In this document: in pieces, positions 1 to 7,324 of the stretch
Layout of the letters: each line of letters begins with the position of its first letter
Position numbering within the stretch: the first letter of the stretch is position 1
Source: Actinomycetes bacterium
Lineage (GTDB): Bacteria; Actinomycetota; Aquicultoria; CAJVYJ01
DNA: 16,362 nt
NCBI GenBank assembly: GCA_030597945.1
Contig: JAUVQW010000011.1
Coordinates: forward strand, 1 to 16,362
Direction of reading: 5' to 3'
Notes under the pieces: generated by a model
The model's database searches: none
Seen by the model: only the letters and a program-made list of their open reading frames with translations
Told to the model about the DNA's origin: nothing
Program-made: the position numbers and the translations under genes

Positions 1-36
1 AAGAAGTGTCACTGTCCACATCTTAAATTAGCGTGA
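1..36 (+). CDS. Possible 3' end of an upstream gene (partial)
   Basis: Reading from base 1 gives eleven codons (KKCHCPHLKLA) and a TGA stop at 34-36. That stop overlaps the GTG start of ksgA as GTGA, a typical translational-coupling arrangement. In many Gram-positive genomes the ribonuclease M5 gene rnmV precedes ksgA, but eleven residues are too few to identify the protein. The other two forward frames also stop before base 33, so the choice of frame rests only on the overlap. Confidence 0.28.
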   Translation, partial: KKCHCPHLKLA

Positions 37-917
37 TCTCGTCTCGCGAAATGGAAAAAGAGACAAGCAGCCTGGCATCGCTCTCTCAAGTTAAAAGCTT
101 ACTTCAAAGACACGATCTTCACCTATCTAAACGCCTCGGACAGCATTTCTTGATCGATGACAACATCAGAAAAAATATCATCGCTGCCGCCGACATTAAG
201 CATGACGATATCATCTTGGAGATCGGTCCGGGAATAGGTACTTTAACCGAGTTGATCGCCAAAGAATGTGATCTACTAATAGCCATCGAACTAGACAAAC
301 GTCTTGAACCGATATTAAGAGAGACGACCAAGGGCTTGGACAATATACGTCTATTCATGGGAGACGCACTTAAACTAAACATAAAAGAACTTGTTGATCA
401 AAAGAGGCTTCCAAACAAACTTATCAGTAATCTTCCCTATAATATCTCTTCCACATTACTGATTAGATATCTGGAAGAGCTTGAATTCTTAAATGATTAT
501 ACTGTCATGATCCAAAAAGAGGTTGCTAATAGGATAGTGGCAAAACCGGGATCAAAAGATTACGGCGCTTTTACTATCAAACTAAGTTTTCTGGCTACGA
601 TCGACCATAAATTCAATATCTCAAAAAGCGTGTTTATTCCGGTTCCAAATGTAGAATCTTCAGTTATCTCTCTAAAGAGAAGAAGGCAGGTAGATTCGAG
701 GCACAGAAAAAAACTGTTTAACCTGATTGAAGCCTCTTTTAACCAACGTAGAAAAAAACTTGTCAATTCTATCAACGATAATATTGGGCTTAAAAAAGAA
801 GTTATTCTTAGGGCGCTATCGGAAATTGAGATCAGTGGCGATGTCCGTGCTGAGGTACTTAGTCCAAATGATTACGAGTCGCTACTTGAAGCAATAGAAA
901 AAAATAAAAAGCTGTGA
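33..917 (+). CDS. ksgA: 16S rRNA dimethyladenosine transferase (KsgA/RsmA)
   Basis: This enzyme dimethylates two adjacent adenines in the 3'-terminal helix of 16S rRNA, using S-adenosylmethionine, during late 30S assembly. The sequence shows the family entry motif LGQHFLID (residues 35-42), the SAM-binding motif EIGPGIGT (63-70), the acidic loop IELDKRL (85-91) and the catalytic motif NLPY (133-136). A basic C-terminal domain follows. At 294 residues it is slightly longer than usual, because the first six residues come from a GTG start. The in-frame ATG at 51 gives a leader nearer the family length and could be the true start. Neither start has a clear Shine-Dalgarno sequence. The gene converges on dnaE with only 8 bp between stop codons and no visible terminator. 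Confidence 0.96.
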   Translation: MISSREMEKETSSLASLSQVKSLLQRHDLHLSKRLGQHFLIDDNIRKNIIAAADIKHDDIILEIGPGIGTLTELIAKECDLLIAIELDKRLEPILRETTKGLDNIRLFMGDALKLNIKELVDQKRLPNKLISNLPYNISSTLLIRYLEELEFLNDYTVMIQKEVANRIVAKPGSKDYGAFTIKLSFLATIDHKFNISKSVFIPVPNVESSVISLKRRRQVDSRHRKKLFNLIEASFNQRRKKLVNSINDNIGLKKEVILRALSEIEISGDVRAEVLSPNDYESLLEAIEKNKKL

Positions 918-925
918 GCGACTTC

Positions 926-3900
926 TTAAGCTGTTGAAATAGTTACCGATTCCTCACCCAAGAGAGAGGATAAAGCTTCTATTGAAGAAGCCGTATCGAC
1001 CCGATAATCGTTGGAAAATTTTATCGTCGTCGTCTTCTCGCTGCTTTTTATCTTTAGGTAGACATTTGAGTCACCGGGATGAGCCTTTAATATTTCGTTT
1101 ATCTTTTCCACAGTAGTAGTATCCAACTCGGTAGGCGTTAAGTTAAGACACAAGAAACTTTCACCGTCATCTCTTGATTGCTCAACTTCGGTATTGTCTC
1201 GATCCAGCTCTTTTATCTCCTCGGCGATAATCTTTACTTCATCGTCTTTCTTATCAAGTCTTCCCTTGATGATTATTATCTTGTCTTCGACCAAGATGCT
1301 GGCATTCTCCTGATAGATATTGGGAAAGATGACTGCTTCGATGGAACTCTCTAAGTCTTCGATGACGGCAAACATCATCGGATCACCTTTTCTCGTCGTA
1401 ATTTTCGTCGTCTTGCTTACCATGCCTCCCACTAGAATATTATCCTTCTTCTTAGATTCCTTGGCTTGACTAAGTGGAAAAGACGTCTTTTTTTCTAAAA
1501 TATCGACGACCTCAAATAAGGGATTATCGCTAATATAAAGACCCAACATCTCTTTTTCGAATCCGAGTAGCTCTTCTTTTGGCATCTCCTCATCTGTAAC
1601 AGACATCGAGGGTTCATCGCTGACACCCATTGAATCCCCAAAGAGAGAGAACTGGCCGGCTTCCTCCTGCCTCTGACGGTTTACACCATAATCTACTGCC
1701 TGTTCATGGATGTTTAATAGATCTTTTCTGGTGTGGCCAAGAGAGTCAAAGGCTCCGCTTTTTATAAGGCTCTCAATCGCTCTCTTGTTAAGCGCGCCGC
1801 TATCTACGCGAACGCAAAAATCAAATATAGACTTAAACGGTCCCCCTTCTGACCTCGCCTCCACCATTTTATCTATCGCCATAAGACCGACGTTCTTAAC
1901 GGCGGATAATCCAAATCGGATATTACTTTCGTCAACAGGGGTAAATCCGGTAAAGCTTTCATTGACACAAGGCGGAGATATCTCGATATTCTTCCTTCGA
2001 CATTCGTTGACGTACTGAACGACTTTATCTTTATTACCCATGACGCTGGTAAGCAAGGCTGCCATGAACTCGATCGGATAATGCGCCTTTAGATAGGCTG
2101 TCTGATATGATATCACGGCGTAGGCAGTAGAATGTGACTTATTGAAACCATAACCTGCAAAGTGGACTATCAGATCGAATATCTTACCAGCCGTCTTCTG
2201 GTCGACGCCGTTAGCTTTGGCACCCTCGATAAACTTCTCACTCAGCTCGACCAGGACTTCCGGTTTCTTCTTACTCATGGCGCCCCGAAGGATATCGGCC
2301 TCAGCCATCGAAAAGCCGGACAGATCCGTCGCAAGTCTCATTACTTGCTCCTGATATACTATAATGCCGTATGTATCTTCAAGTATCGGCTCCATTTTTT
2401 CATGTAGATACGTGATCTCATTTTTTTTATGTTTTCGCTCACAAAAATCTTTCACCATCCCGCTTTGAAGCGGGCCGGGACGAAAGAGAGCAAGAAGAGC
2501 GATAATATCTGTAAAGGTAGTGGGCTCAAGGTCTCTTATAAGTGATCTCATCCCCGAACTTTCCAATTGAAATACACCAATGGTGTCACTGTTACGCAGC
2601 ATGTTATAGGTAGCTTCGTCCTCCGGCGGTATATCATCTAGATCGATCTTCTTGCCAGTCTTACGCTCGATTATTATAAGCGCCTTGTCGATAACGGTAA
2701 GCGTCCTAAGACCCAAGAAATCCATCTTTAGAAGACCTATATCGCTTATTACATCCATCGGGTATTGAGTGACAATATCGGTAGTACCAGGTTTCTTCTG
2801 AAGTGGCGTATATTTGGGTAACTCATCTTTTGCGATTACAACCCCCGCGGCATGGATCGAATCATGCCTTGCCATCCCCTCAAGTTTTAGCGCCGCATCG
2901 ATGATCATTTTCGAATCTTCATTACTATCGTATTCGTTCCGAAATTCTTCTGATGATCCTAGCGCCTCATCCAAAGAGATGCCCAACGTCTCAGGTACAA
3001 GTTTGGCAATAGTATCGACCCGGCTATATGGGATCCCAAAAACCCGTCCAGCATCTCTTATCGCCAGCTTCGCCTGCATAGTCCCAAATGTAATGATCTG
3101 AGCGACCCTATCTTCACCATATTTCTTGGTCACATAATCGATGACGTCATCGCGTCTTTCTATACAAAAATCGATATCGATGTCGGGCATGCTTATCCTC
3201 TCAGGATTTAAAAAACGCTCAAATAGCAGCCCATATTTGATTGGATCGATATTTGTGATCCCTAGAGTGTAAGCTACGATGCTTCCCGCCGCAGATCCTC
3301 TCCCGGGCCCAACTCGTATACCATTTGATTTCGCAAATTCCATGAAATCCCAGACCACAAGAAAATATCCGGCAAAGCCAGTATCTTTTATCACCGCGAG
3401 TTCGTGATCCAAACGATCCTTAATCTCGTCAGTGATTTCCCCGTAACGATCCTTAATGCCCGCTTCACACAATTTTCTAAGATAAGAGAAAAGATCGTAT
3501 TCCTTTGGTACTTCGTAATTAGGTAGATATATTTTGCCAAAATCTATTTCTACGTCGCAAAGGTCAGCTACTTCATTTGTCTTCTCTAACGCATCCGGAT
3601 AATCCGAAAGCACCTCATTCATCTCACCATGATCTTTTAAATACAGTTGCTGAGATTGAAATTTAAATCGCCCCTCGTCATCCATGGTCGAACCGGTTTG
3701 AATGCATAACAAAACTTCCTGGGCTAGTGAATCTTCTGCCTCGATATAGTGAACATCATTTGTAGCTACCAGCGGTATAGATAATTCTTTAGATATCTCA
3801 CCAAGAGCTTTGCATATCTTCCCCTGGCCCTCCAATCCATGGTCTTGCAGTTCAAGATAGAATCGCTCATCACCAAATATCCCATTCATCGCCTGTGCTT

Positions 3901-4372
3901 CAAGTTTCGCATCGTCTAATCTGTCTGCCAGTATCAATTGTGAAAGTCTTCCGGTCATACAACCGGAAAGGGCGATTACCCCTTTATGAAATTCCTTAAG
4001 TACTTTGTCATCTATGCGAGGGCGGTAATAGAAGCCCTCAAGGAATCCGATGCTTACCCTCTGCATCAGGTTTTGATATCCTTCCATATCGCTGGCCAAA
4101 AGGGTAAGGTGGCTGACCATATCATCTTTTCTGGACCCTCGATCAAATCTATCTTTGGCCAGATATACCTCGCAGCCGATAATGGGTTTTATCCCCTCTT
4201 CTACCGCTTGCTTATAGAAGGGTATGGCACCGTACATTACGCCATGATCCGTCAGCGATATCGCGTCCATTCCCGATTTTTTCGCTTTTTTTACTATATC
4301 CCCTAAACGACAAGCGCCATCAAGAAGAGAAAACTCCGAGTGAACATGAAGGTGAACAAAGTCTTTTGACAT
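926..4372 (-). CDS. dnaE: DNA polymerase III alpha subunit (DnaE)
   Basis: This is the C-family replicative polymerase, 1148 residues and full length for DnaE1. The N-terminal PHP domain (about 1-280) keeps a full-looking set of metal ligands: H9, H11, D18, H43, E68, H88, C138, D206 and H208. This suggests an active metal-dependent 3'-5' exonuclease, unlike E. coli DnaE. The palm has GPGRGS at 355-360, catalytic D399 and D401 within PDIDIDF, and the third Asp D551 in KMDFLG. The helix-hairpin-helix region is followed by an OB-fold (about 980-1060, starting near ILVGGMVSK) and a short C-terminal domain. The ATG at 4372 is preceded by AGAGAG on the minus strand. It lies 38 bp after the YerC-like gene and is probably cotranscribed with it. 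No intein or frameshift was seen. Confidence 0.97.
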   Translation of the reverse strand: MSKDFVHLHVHSEFSLLDGACRLGDIVKKAKKSGMDAISLTDHGVMYGAIPFYKQAVEEGIKPIIGCEVYLAKDRFDRGSRKDDMVSHLTLLASDMEGYQNLMQRVSIGFLEGFYYRPRIDDKVLKEFHKGVIALSGCMTGRLSQLILADRLDDAKLEAQAMNGIFGDERFYLELQDHGLEGQGKICKALGEISKELSIPLVATNDVHYIEAEDSLAQEVLLCIQTGSTMDDEGRFKFQSQQLYLKDHGEMNEVLSDYPDALEKTNEVADLCDVEIDFGKIYLPNYEVPKEYDLFSYLRKLCEAGIKDRYGEITDEIKDRLDHELAVIKDTGFAGYFLVVWDFMEFAKSNGIRVGPGRGSAAGSIVAYTLGITNIDPIKYGLLFERFLNPERISMPDIDIDFCIERRDDVIDYVTKKYGEDRVAQIITFGTMQAKLAIRDAGRVFGIPYSRVDTIAKLVPETLGISLDEALGSSEEFRNEYDSNEDSKMIIDAALKLEGMARHDSIHAAGVVIAKDELPKYTPLQKKPGTTDIVTQYPMDVISDIGLLKMDFLGLRTLTVIDKALIIIERKTGKKIDLDDIPPEDEATYNMLRNSDTIGVFQLESSGMRSLIRDLEPTTFTDIIALLALFRPGPLQSGMVKDFCERKHKKNEITYLHEKMEPILEDTYGIIVYQEQVMRLATDLSGFSMAEADILRGAMSKKKPEVLVELSEKFIEGAKANGVDQKTAGKIFDLIVHFAGYGFNKSHSTAYAVISYQTAYLKAHYPIEFMAALLTSVMGNKDKVVQYVNECRRKNIEISPPCVNESFTGFTPVDESNIRFGLSAVKNVGLMAIDKMVEARSEGGPFKSIFDFCVRVDSGALNKRAIESLIKSGAFDSLGHTRKDLLNIHEQAVDYGVNRQRQEEAGQFSLFGDSMGVSDEPSMSVTDEEMPKEELLGFEKEMLGLYISDNPLFEVVDILEKKTSFPLSQAKESKKKDNILVGGMVSKTTKITTRKGDPMMFAVIEDLESSIEAVIFPNIYQENASILVEDKIIIIKGRLDKKDDEVKIIAEEIKELDRDNTEVEQSRDDGESFLCLNLTPTELDTTTVEKINEILKAHPGDSNVYLKIKSSEKTTTIKFSNDYRVDTASSIEALSSLLGEESVTISTA

Positions 4373-4410
4373 TTATCTCTCTTTGTAATTTTAACTATTT
4401 AACCAGTACT

Positions 4411-4719
4411 TTATTTCTTATCTTTGCGTTGGAGGACGAGAGTATAGCCGTCCGATCCATAATGCAGGCATCTTTTGACCCTCGAGATAGTCGCCGTGCT
4501 CGCTCCCGTCGCTTTAGCTATATCGGTATAGCTCTCCCCTTTTGCAATAAGTTCAGCGACAGTAAAACGCTGCGCCATCAATCTGATCTCTTGGACCGTA
4601 CAAAGATCTTCAAAAAAACGATAGCACTCATCAACATCTTTTAATTTTAGAAACGCTTCGAACAGCTTATCATTCTCATCGGATCTTAGTCGGTCTATCA
4701 AATCGTTCCTTTCTATCAT
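4411..4719 (-). CDS. YerC/YecD-family TrpR-related DNA-binding protein
   Basis: A 102-residue protein of the TrpR superfamily (YerC/YecD type). The N-terminal half is helical. A helix-turn-helix of TrpR type spans about residues 54-85, where the stretch SYTDIAKATGASTATISRVK has the classic A-x3-G-x-S-x2-T-I-S-R pattern. YerC proteins are small predicted dimeric regulators of poorly defined targets and are not tryptophan repressors as such. No trp gene is nearby. The gene is promoter-proximal to dnaE (38 bp gap), so it may form a bicistronic unit with the polymerase. The ATG at 4719 has no Shine-Dalgarno sequence but follows an extended -10 element by five bases, which fits leaderless translation. 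Confidence 0.88.
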   Translation of the reverse strand: MIERNDLIDRLRSDENDKLFEAFLKLKDVDECYRFFEDLCTVQEIRLMAQRFTVAELIAKGESYTDIAKATGASTATISRVKRCLHYGSDGYTLVLQRKDKK

Positions 4720-4724
4720 AATTG

Positions 4725-4752
4725 ATTTTATCAGATATGTGATCCGTTTTAA
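4725..4752 (-). promoter_or_regulatory. Putative promoter of the YerC-like gene and dnaE, leaderless type
   Basis: On the minus strand, TTAAAA (4752-4747), a 16-bp spacer, and TAAAAT (4730-4725) preceded by an extended -10 TGA. The start codon at 4719 begins where transcription should start (six to eight bases past the -10), and no ribosome-binding site is present. Prediction by eye only. Confidence 0.5.
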
Positions 4753-4786
4753 GTAACATATTTCGTCTTCTTCATTTTTATTTTCA

Positions 4787-4815
4787 TTGTCTGTAAATCG
4801 GCCATAATCTATACT
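4787..4815 (+). promoter_or_regulatory. Putative promoter of the VanZ-family gene, leaderless type
   Basis: TTGTCT (4787-4792), a 17-bp spacer, and TATACT (4810-4815). The expected transcription start is about 4822, which would exclude the ATG at 4818 and put the in-frame ATG at 4824 at or near the 5' end of the mRNA. It shares the 98-bp divergent region with the minus-strand promoter of the YerC-like gene. Confidence 0.5.
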
Positions 4816-4823
4816 CTATGGCG

Positions 4824-5213
4824 ATGTATCTAGAAAAAAAATTTCTGTATTGGTTATTGCCTCTGGCATGGATGTCGATCATCTTATACCAGTCGTCCAA
4901 GCCATCGCTTGCTTCTTCAGAGTTATTATCGGTCATAGGCCACTTTATTGAATATTCTGTTTTGGCAGCTCTGATATTTTTATCTCTATTAAAAACGACG
5001 AATGCTAGCAACTCTATTTCGATTATTATCGCAATAACTCTATCGACAGCATTCGGCATTTTAGATGAGTCATTGCAGGCGACCATTCCATCTAGATTCA
5101 GTGATATAAATGACGTGATTATCGACTTTATAAGCTCTATTTTTGGCGTCCTCTTACTCTTTTATTTAATGAAAACGTCTCTTCGAAATAAAGATGCGGG
5201 CCGCGAGACTTGA
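4824..5213 (+). CDS. VanZ-family membrane protein
   Basis: A small membrane protein of about 129 residues with the VanZ pattern. It has an early tryptophan-containing helix, then Y-x-S-S-x-P, a central GHFIEYSVLAALIF segment, a G-x-x-D-E-x-x-Q motif (GILDESLQ) followed by IPSRFSDINDV, and a last transmembrane helix. Four hydrophobic segments are visible. VanZ-type proteins are associated with low-level teicoplanin resistance in some enterococci, but most chromosomal members have no assigned function and probably act in the envelope. There are no van genes here, so resistance should not be inferred. The start was placed at 4824 rather than the ATG at 4818 because the upstream -10 element ends at 4815. 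The difference is two residues. Confidence 0.85.
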   Translation: MYLEKKFLYWLLPLAWMSIILYQSSKPSLASSELLSVIGHFIEYSVLAALIFLSLLKTTNASNSISIIIAITLSTAFGILDESLQATIPSRFSDINDVIIDFISSIFGVLLLFYLMKTSLRNKDAGRET

Positions 5214-5237
5214 TTCATGCTTTGGGTAAGATATGAT
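5210..5237 (+). promoter_or_regulatory. Putative promoter of the polytopic membrane protein gene
   Basis: TTGATT (5210-5215), a 16-bp spacer, and TATGAT (5232-5237), starting at the last codons of the VanZ-family gene. The predicted start near 5244 leaves about 20 bases before the GTG at 5265. Read-through from the VanZ-family gene is also possible. Confidence 0.4.
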
Positions 5238-5264
5238 CAGCTTGGCTAAAAAAGCGGGACAAAA

Positions 5265-6197
5265 GTGAATTACGGAAATCTGATCACCGGTGCCTTCAGG
5301 GTAACCTGGCAGTATAAATTTCTCTGGTTATACGGAATATTCCTTGGTGGAAGCATTAATTTTGGCAGCTTCAACTATAATTTCAACTTAAATAATTCTG
5401 ATACTCGTCGCTTTCGAAATCTTGATACCGTACAAGAGGTCGCCAGATGGATCAACGCCAATTTACCACTGATCATCGCTTTTGTGCTGATTCTTGCTTT
5501 TTTTGCTATAATTTTTTGGATATTTAGAATAATCTCGCAATCGGCCGTCGTCTGGACTGTGGACCAATCAGAGAAAGCAGCAACTCCTACTTTTACGGAA
5601 GCTTTTAAGATCGGTCTTAAGTATTTCTGGAGACTGTTTGGACTAACTTTGCTTATTTCGTTATTCTTCCTACTGTTTCTACTGATCTTTCTGATCCCTC
5701 CCTTTATCATATTTTTCTCGATAATAGAAAAGGGAACGCTGATCATGTTACCAATTTTTGCCCTAATTATTTTGTTGCTTATACTCATTTTAATCCCGCT
5801 TATTATAATAGTGAACGTCATCGTCATGTATGCCATCAGGTTTCTAGTAATTAATGATGAACGAATCGTAGAATCGATAAGCTCTTCGTCGAAATTGTTA
5901 AGAAAAAATTTGGGTGCTTCCCTGCTCGTCTGGCTACTTAGCGCCGCTATTGGCATCGGTATCACTGTAGCATTGCTTGTAGTATTGATTCTGCTCGGTA
6001 TTCCAATGGGGATCCTTGCTTACTTTTTGATAGCTTCAGGCGTAACTATTACAAAGATCGTTATCATGGCTGCTTTGACTATTGCTCTGCTGACGATCAT
6101 CTTAATCGTTGGCGGGTTTGGCCAGGCATACTTCTCAGCTTTTTGGACATTGGCATGGAGAGAGTTAACCCGGTTAGAAAAGGCTCCCGAGGGATAA
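5265..6197 (+). CDS. Polytopic membrane protein of unknown function
   Basis: A very hydrophobic 310-residue protein with about six or seven membrane segments, near residues 17-38, 68-93, 124-150, 160-192, 219-256 and 263-290. It opens with MNYGNLITGAFRVTWQYKFL, the layout of a loosely defined family of bacterial membrane proteins ('W-x-x-K-x-L-W' at the first helix), some of which are annotated as related to the membrane domain of glycerophosphodiester phosphodiesterases. No catalytic motif is visible, so no function is assigned. The GTG start agrees with the family's N-terminus, but the ribosome-binding site is poor (GCGGGAC upstream). The gene ends 12 bp from the convergent Nudix gene, with no terminator hairpin seen. 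Confidence 0.8.
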   Translation: MNYGNLITGAFRVTWQYKFLWLYGIFLGGSINFGSFNYNFNLNNSDTRRFRNLDTVQEVARWINANLPLIIAFVLILAFFAIIFWIFRIISQSAVVWTVDQSEKAATPTFTEAFKIGLKYFWRLFGLTLLISLFFLLFLLIFLIPPFIIFFSIIEKGTLIMLPIFALIILLLILILIPLIIIVNVIVMYAIRFLVINDERIVESISSSSKLLRKNLGASLLVWLLSAAIGIGITVALLVVLILLGIPMGILAYFLIASGVTITKIVIMAALTIALLTIILIVGGFGQAYFSAFWTLAWRELTRLEKAPEG

Positions 6198-6209
6198 GAA
6201 TATAAGCTT

Positions 6210-6629
6210 TTACTCATTTCTGATTACTAATTTATCGGCTTTTTTCATAATATCTTTTTCTTTGTCATAAGTAAGTTTTTTTTCAGCTTCACCGATAGGA
6301 ACCCATGCGACCTCTTCCATCTCCCAGTCATGATCGATAGTGTCGCCGGAAACAAAATCTATTAGATAATAGTAGACTCTCTTATGTACTCTGATATCTT
6401 CTTTTTTTGAAACATACCAATAGTCTATATCGCTGATAATGTCATTAATGTCGCCCTTTAGCCCGGTCTCTTCTTCGACCTCTCTTAAAGCGGTCTCACC
6501 AAGATCTTCATCACCTTCAACTAAGCCCTTAGGCAAGCACCAAACATTTTCTTCCCCGCTTTTTTTACATATGACTACCTCGGTCTTTCCTTTTTCCTTA
6601 CGAAAAACCAGCCCGCCTGCTGATGTCAT
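6210..6629 (-). CDS. Nudix hydrolase, possibly diadenosine polyphosphate type
   Basis: A Nudix protein of about 139 residues. Counting from the ATG at 6629, the Nudix box G-x5-E-x7-R-E-U-x-E-E-x-G-U matches exactly (G35, E41, R49, E50, E53, E54, G56). It starts MTSAGGLVFR and has a W-C-L-P-K-G lead-in to the box, as in the MutT/AP4A-hydrolase branch. Substrates are usually nucleoside diphosphates linked to another group; the exact substrate cannot be read here. The open frame extends upstream to a TTG at 6644 and a GTG at 6677. The ATG at 6629 fits the family best, but an AAGGAG abuts it directly, which is closer than normal. The 5' end overlaps the archaemetzincin gene by 32 bp or more, so translation is probably coupled. 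Confidence 0.9.
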   Translation of the reverse strand: MTSAGGLVFRKEKGKTEVVICKKSGEENVWCLPKGLVEGDEDLGETALREVEEETGLKGDINDIISDIDYWYVSKKEDIRVHKRVYYYLIDFVSGDTIDHDWEMEEVAWVPIGEAEKKLTYDKEKDIMKKADKLVIRNE

Positions 6630-7167
6630 CTCCTTGGTTATCAAAAAATGGTTCCACCCCTTTTTTACAAAGATCACAATAGTCGTCTTTTTTATTATCG
6701 GTGTCGACTAGATCGTTCGAGTAATACATCACACAATGGACATCGTTGCAGTGATTGAGGCCGAAGACATGTCCTAATTCATGGATAGCCTCTTTTTTAA
6801 TTCTTTTTAATAAAAGGCCGTTGTCACTCTTCGTCCTATAGAAACTTTGATCCAGTCTGGCAAGTGAGATGACAGCCACAATCCCTCCGATCTCTGCTTC
6901 ACCGAAAACAAATGTCAGATTTTTTGAAAAGAGATCGACCGACGTTATTCCGAGAATAAGATCTTCAACAGAAGCCTCGCTCTTCAGTCTTTTTAAAATC
7001 ATGGTCGAGCGATATTGCCCTCTTGAAGGATCAAAAGCATAGGCCGGTTCGGGTTCCGGCAACTCTACTACCGTCTCCAACCTAAATAAACCAAGATCGT
7101 TTTTTAAACCATCGATCAAGTCCGAAGGTATATCGCCAAGTGGAACCAGTATGATCCTCTTCATCAT
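6598..7167 (-). CDS. amzA: Archaemetzincin-type zinc metalloprotease
   Basis: A 189-residue protein with the full archaemetzincin signature. The zinc site is HELGHVFGLNH (ligands H129, H133 and H139, catalytic base E130). C140 and C145, the Met-turn M147 and a C-x2-C pair (C164, C167) make up the family's second, cysteine-based metal site. There is no signal peptide, so it is likely cytosolic. Members are widespread in archaea, scattered in bacteria, and have AMZ1/2 homologues in vertebrates; the physiological substrate of bacterial forms is not established. About 20 residues follow the C-x2-C pair, and this tail is encoded in the overlap with the Nudix gene. Two adjacent ATG codons (7167, 7164) are possible starts, with no strong ribosome-binding site. 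Confidence 0.92.
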   Translation of the reverse strand: MMKRIILVPLGDIPSDLIDGLKNDLGLFRLETVVELPEPEPAYAFDPSRGQYRSTMILKRLKSEASVEDLILGITSVDLFSKNLTFVFGEAEIGGIVAVISLARLDQSFYRTKSDNGLLLKRIKKEAIHELGHVFGLNHCNDVHCVMYYSNDLVDTDNKKDDYCDLCKKGVEPFFDNQGDDISRRAGFS

Positions 7168-7180
7168 CTATTCATCCAAA

Positions 7181-7209
7181 TTGATATTATCCAATAAATG
7201 GTTTTTCAA
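7181..7209 (-). promoter_or_regulatory. Putative promoter of the archaemetzincin-Nudix operon
   Basis: On the minus strand, TTGAAA (7209-7204), a 17-bp spacer, and TATCAA (7186-7181). The predicted start near 7174 leaves a very short leader before the ATG at 7167. The -10 element matches the consensus at only four of six positions. Confidence 0.35.
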
Positions 7210-7263
7210 TCTCGCGACTAACATCTAGTTTATGAAATACTTAAAAAGGAAAACTCTTTTATA

Positions 7264-7292
7264 TTGATACCTTAAATCTTGTAAGCTAGTAT
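7264..7292 (+). promoter_or_regulatory. Putative promoter of trxB-csoR
   Basis: TTGATA (7264-7269), a 17-bp spacer, and TAGTAT (7287-7292), giving a leader of about 25 bases with a good AGGAG at 7314-7318, six bases before the TTG start. A short inverted repeat CCTA-TTT-TAGG (7306-7316) overlaps this ribosome-binding site. Confidence 0.5.
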
Positions 7293-7324
7293 ATATATTT
7301 TATTACCTATTTTAGGAGAGGATA

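Noticed and set aside
2814..3101. Plus-strand open frames inside dnaE
   Set aside because: They lie opposite conserved DnaE palm and thumb sequence and have Ser/Leu-rich products with no family features.
4411..4719. Calling this gene trpR, the tryptophan repressor
   Set aside because: The match is to the YerC/YecD branch; there are no tryptophan genes nearby and no evidence of tryptophan binding.
4824..5213. Glycopeptide resistance from the VanZ-family gene
   Set aside because: No vanH, vanA or vanX genes nearby; isolated VanZ-domain proteins are common and mostly unrelated to resistance.
5375..5965. A 196-codon open frame on the minus strand inside the polytopic membrane protein gene
   Set aside because: It is antisense to a protein with clear membrane-helix periodicity and a family-like N-terminus; the antisense product shows no recognisable domain and no ribosome-binding site.
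7306..7316. CCTA-TTT-TAGG inverted repeat overlapping the trxB ribosome-binding site as a CsoR operator
   Set aside because: Arms of only four bases and no G/C tract like known CsoR sites; it may simply come from the Shine-Dalgarno sequence. Noted only within the promoter entry.
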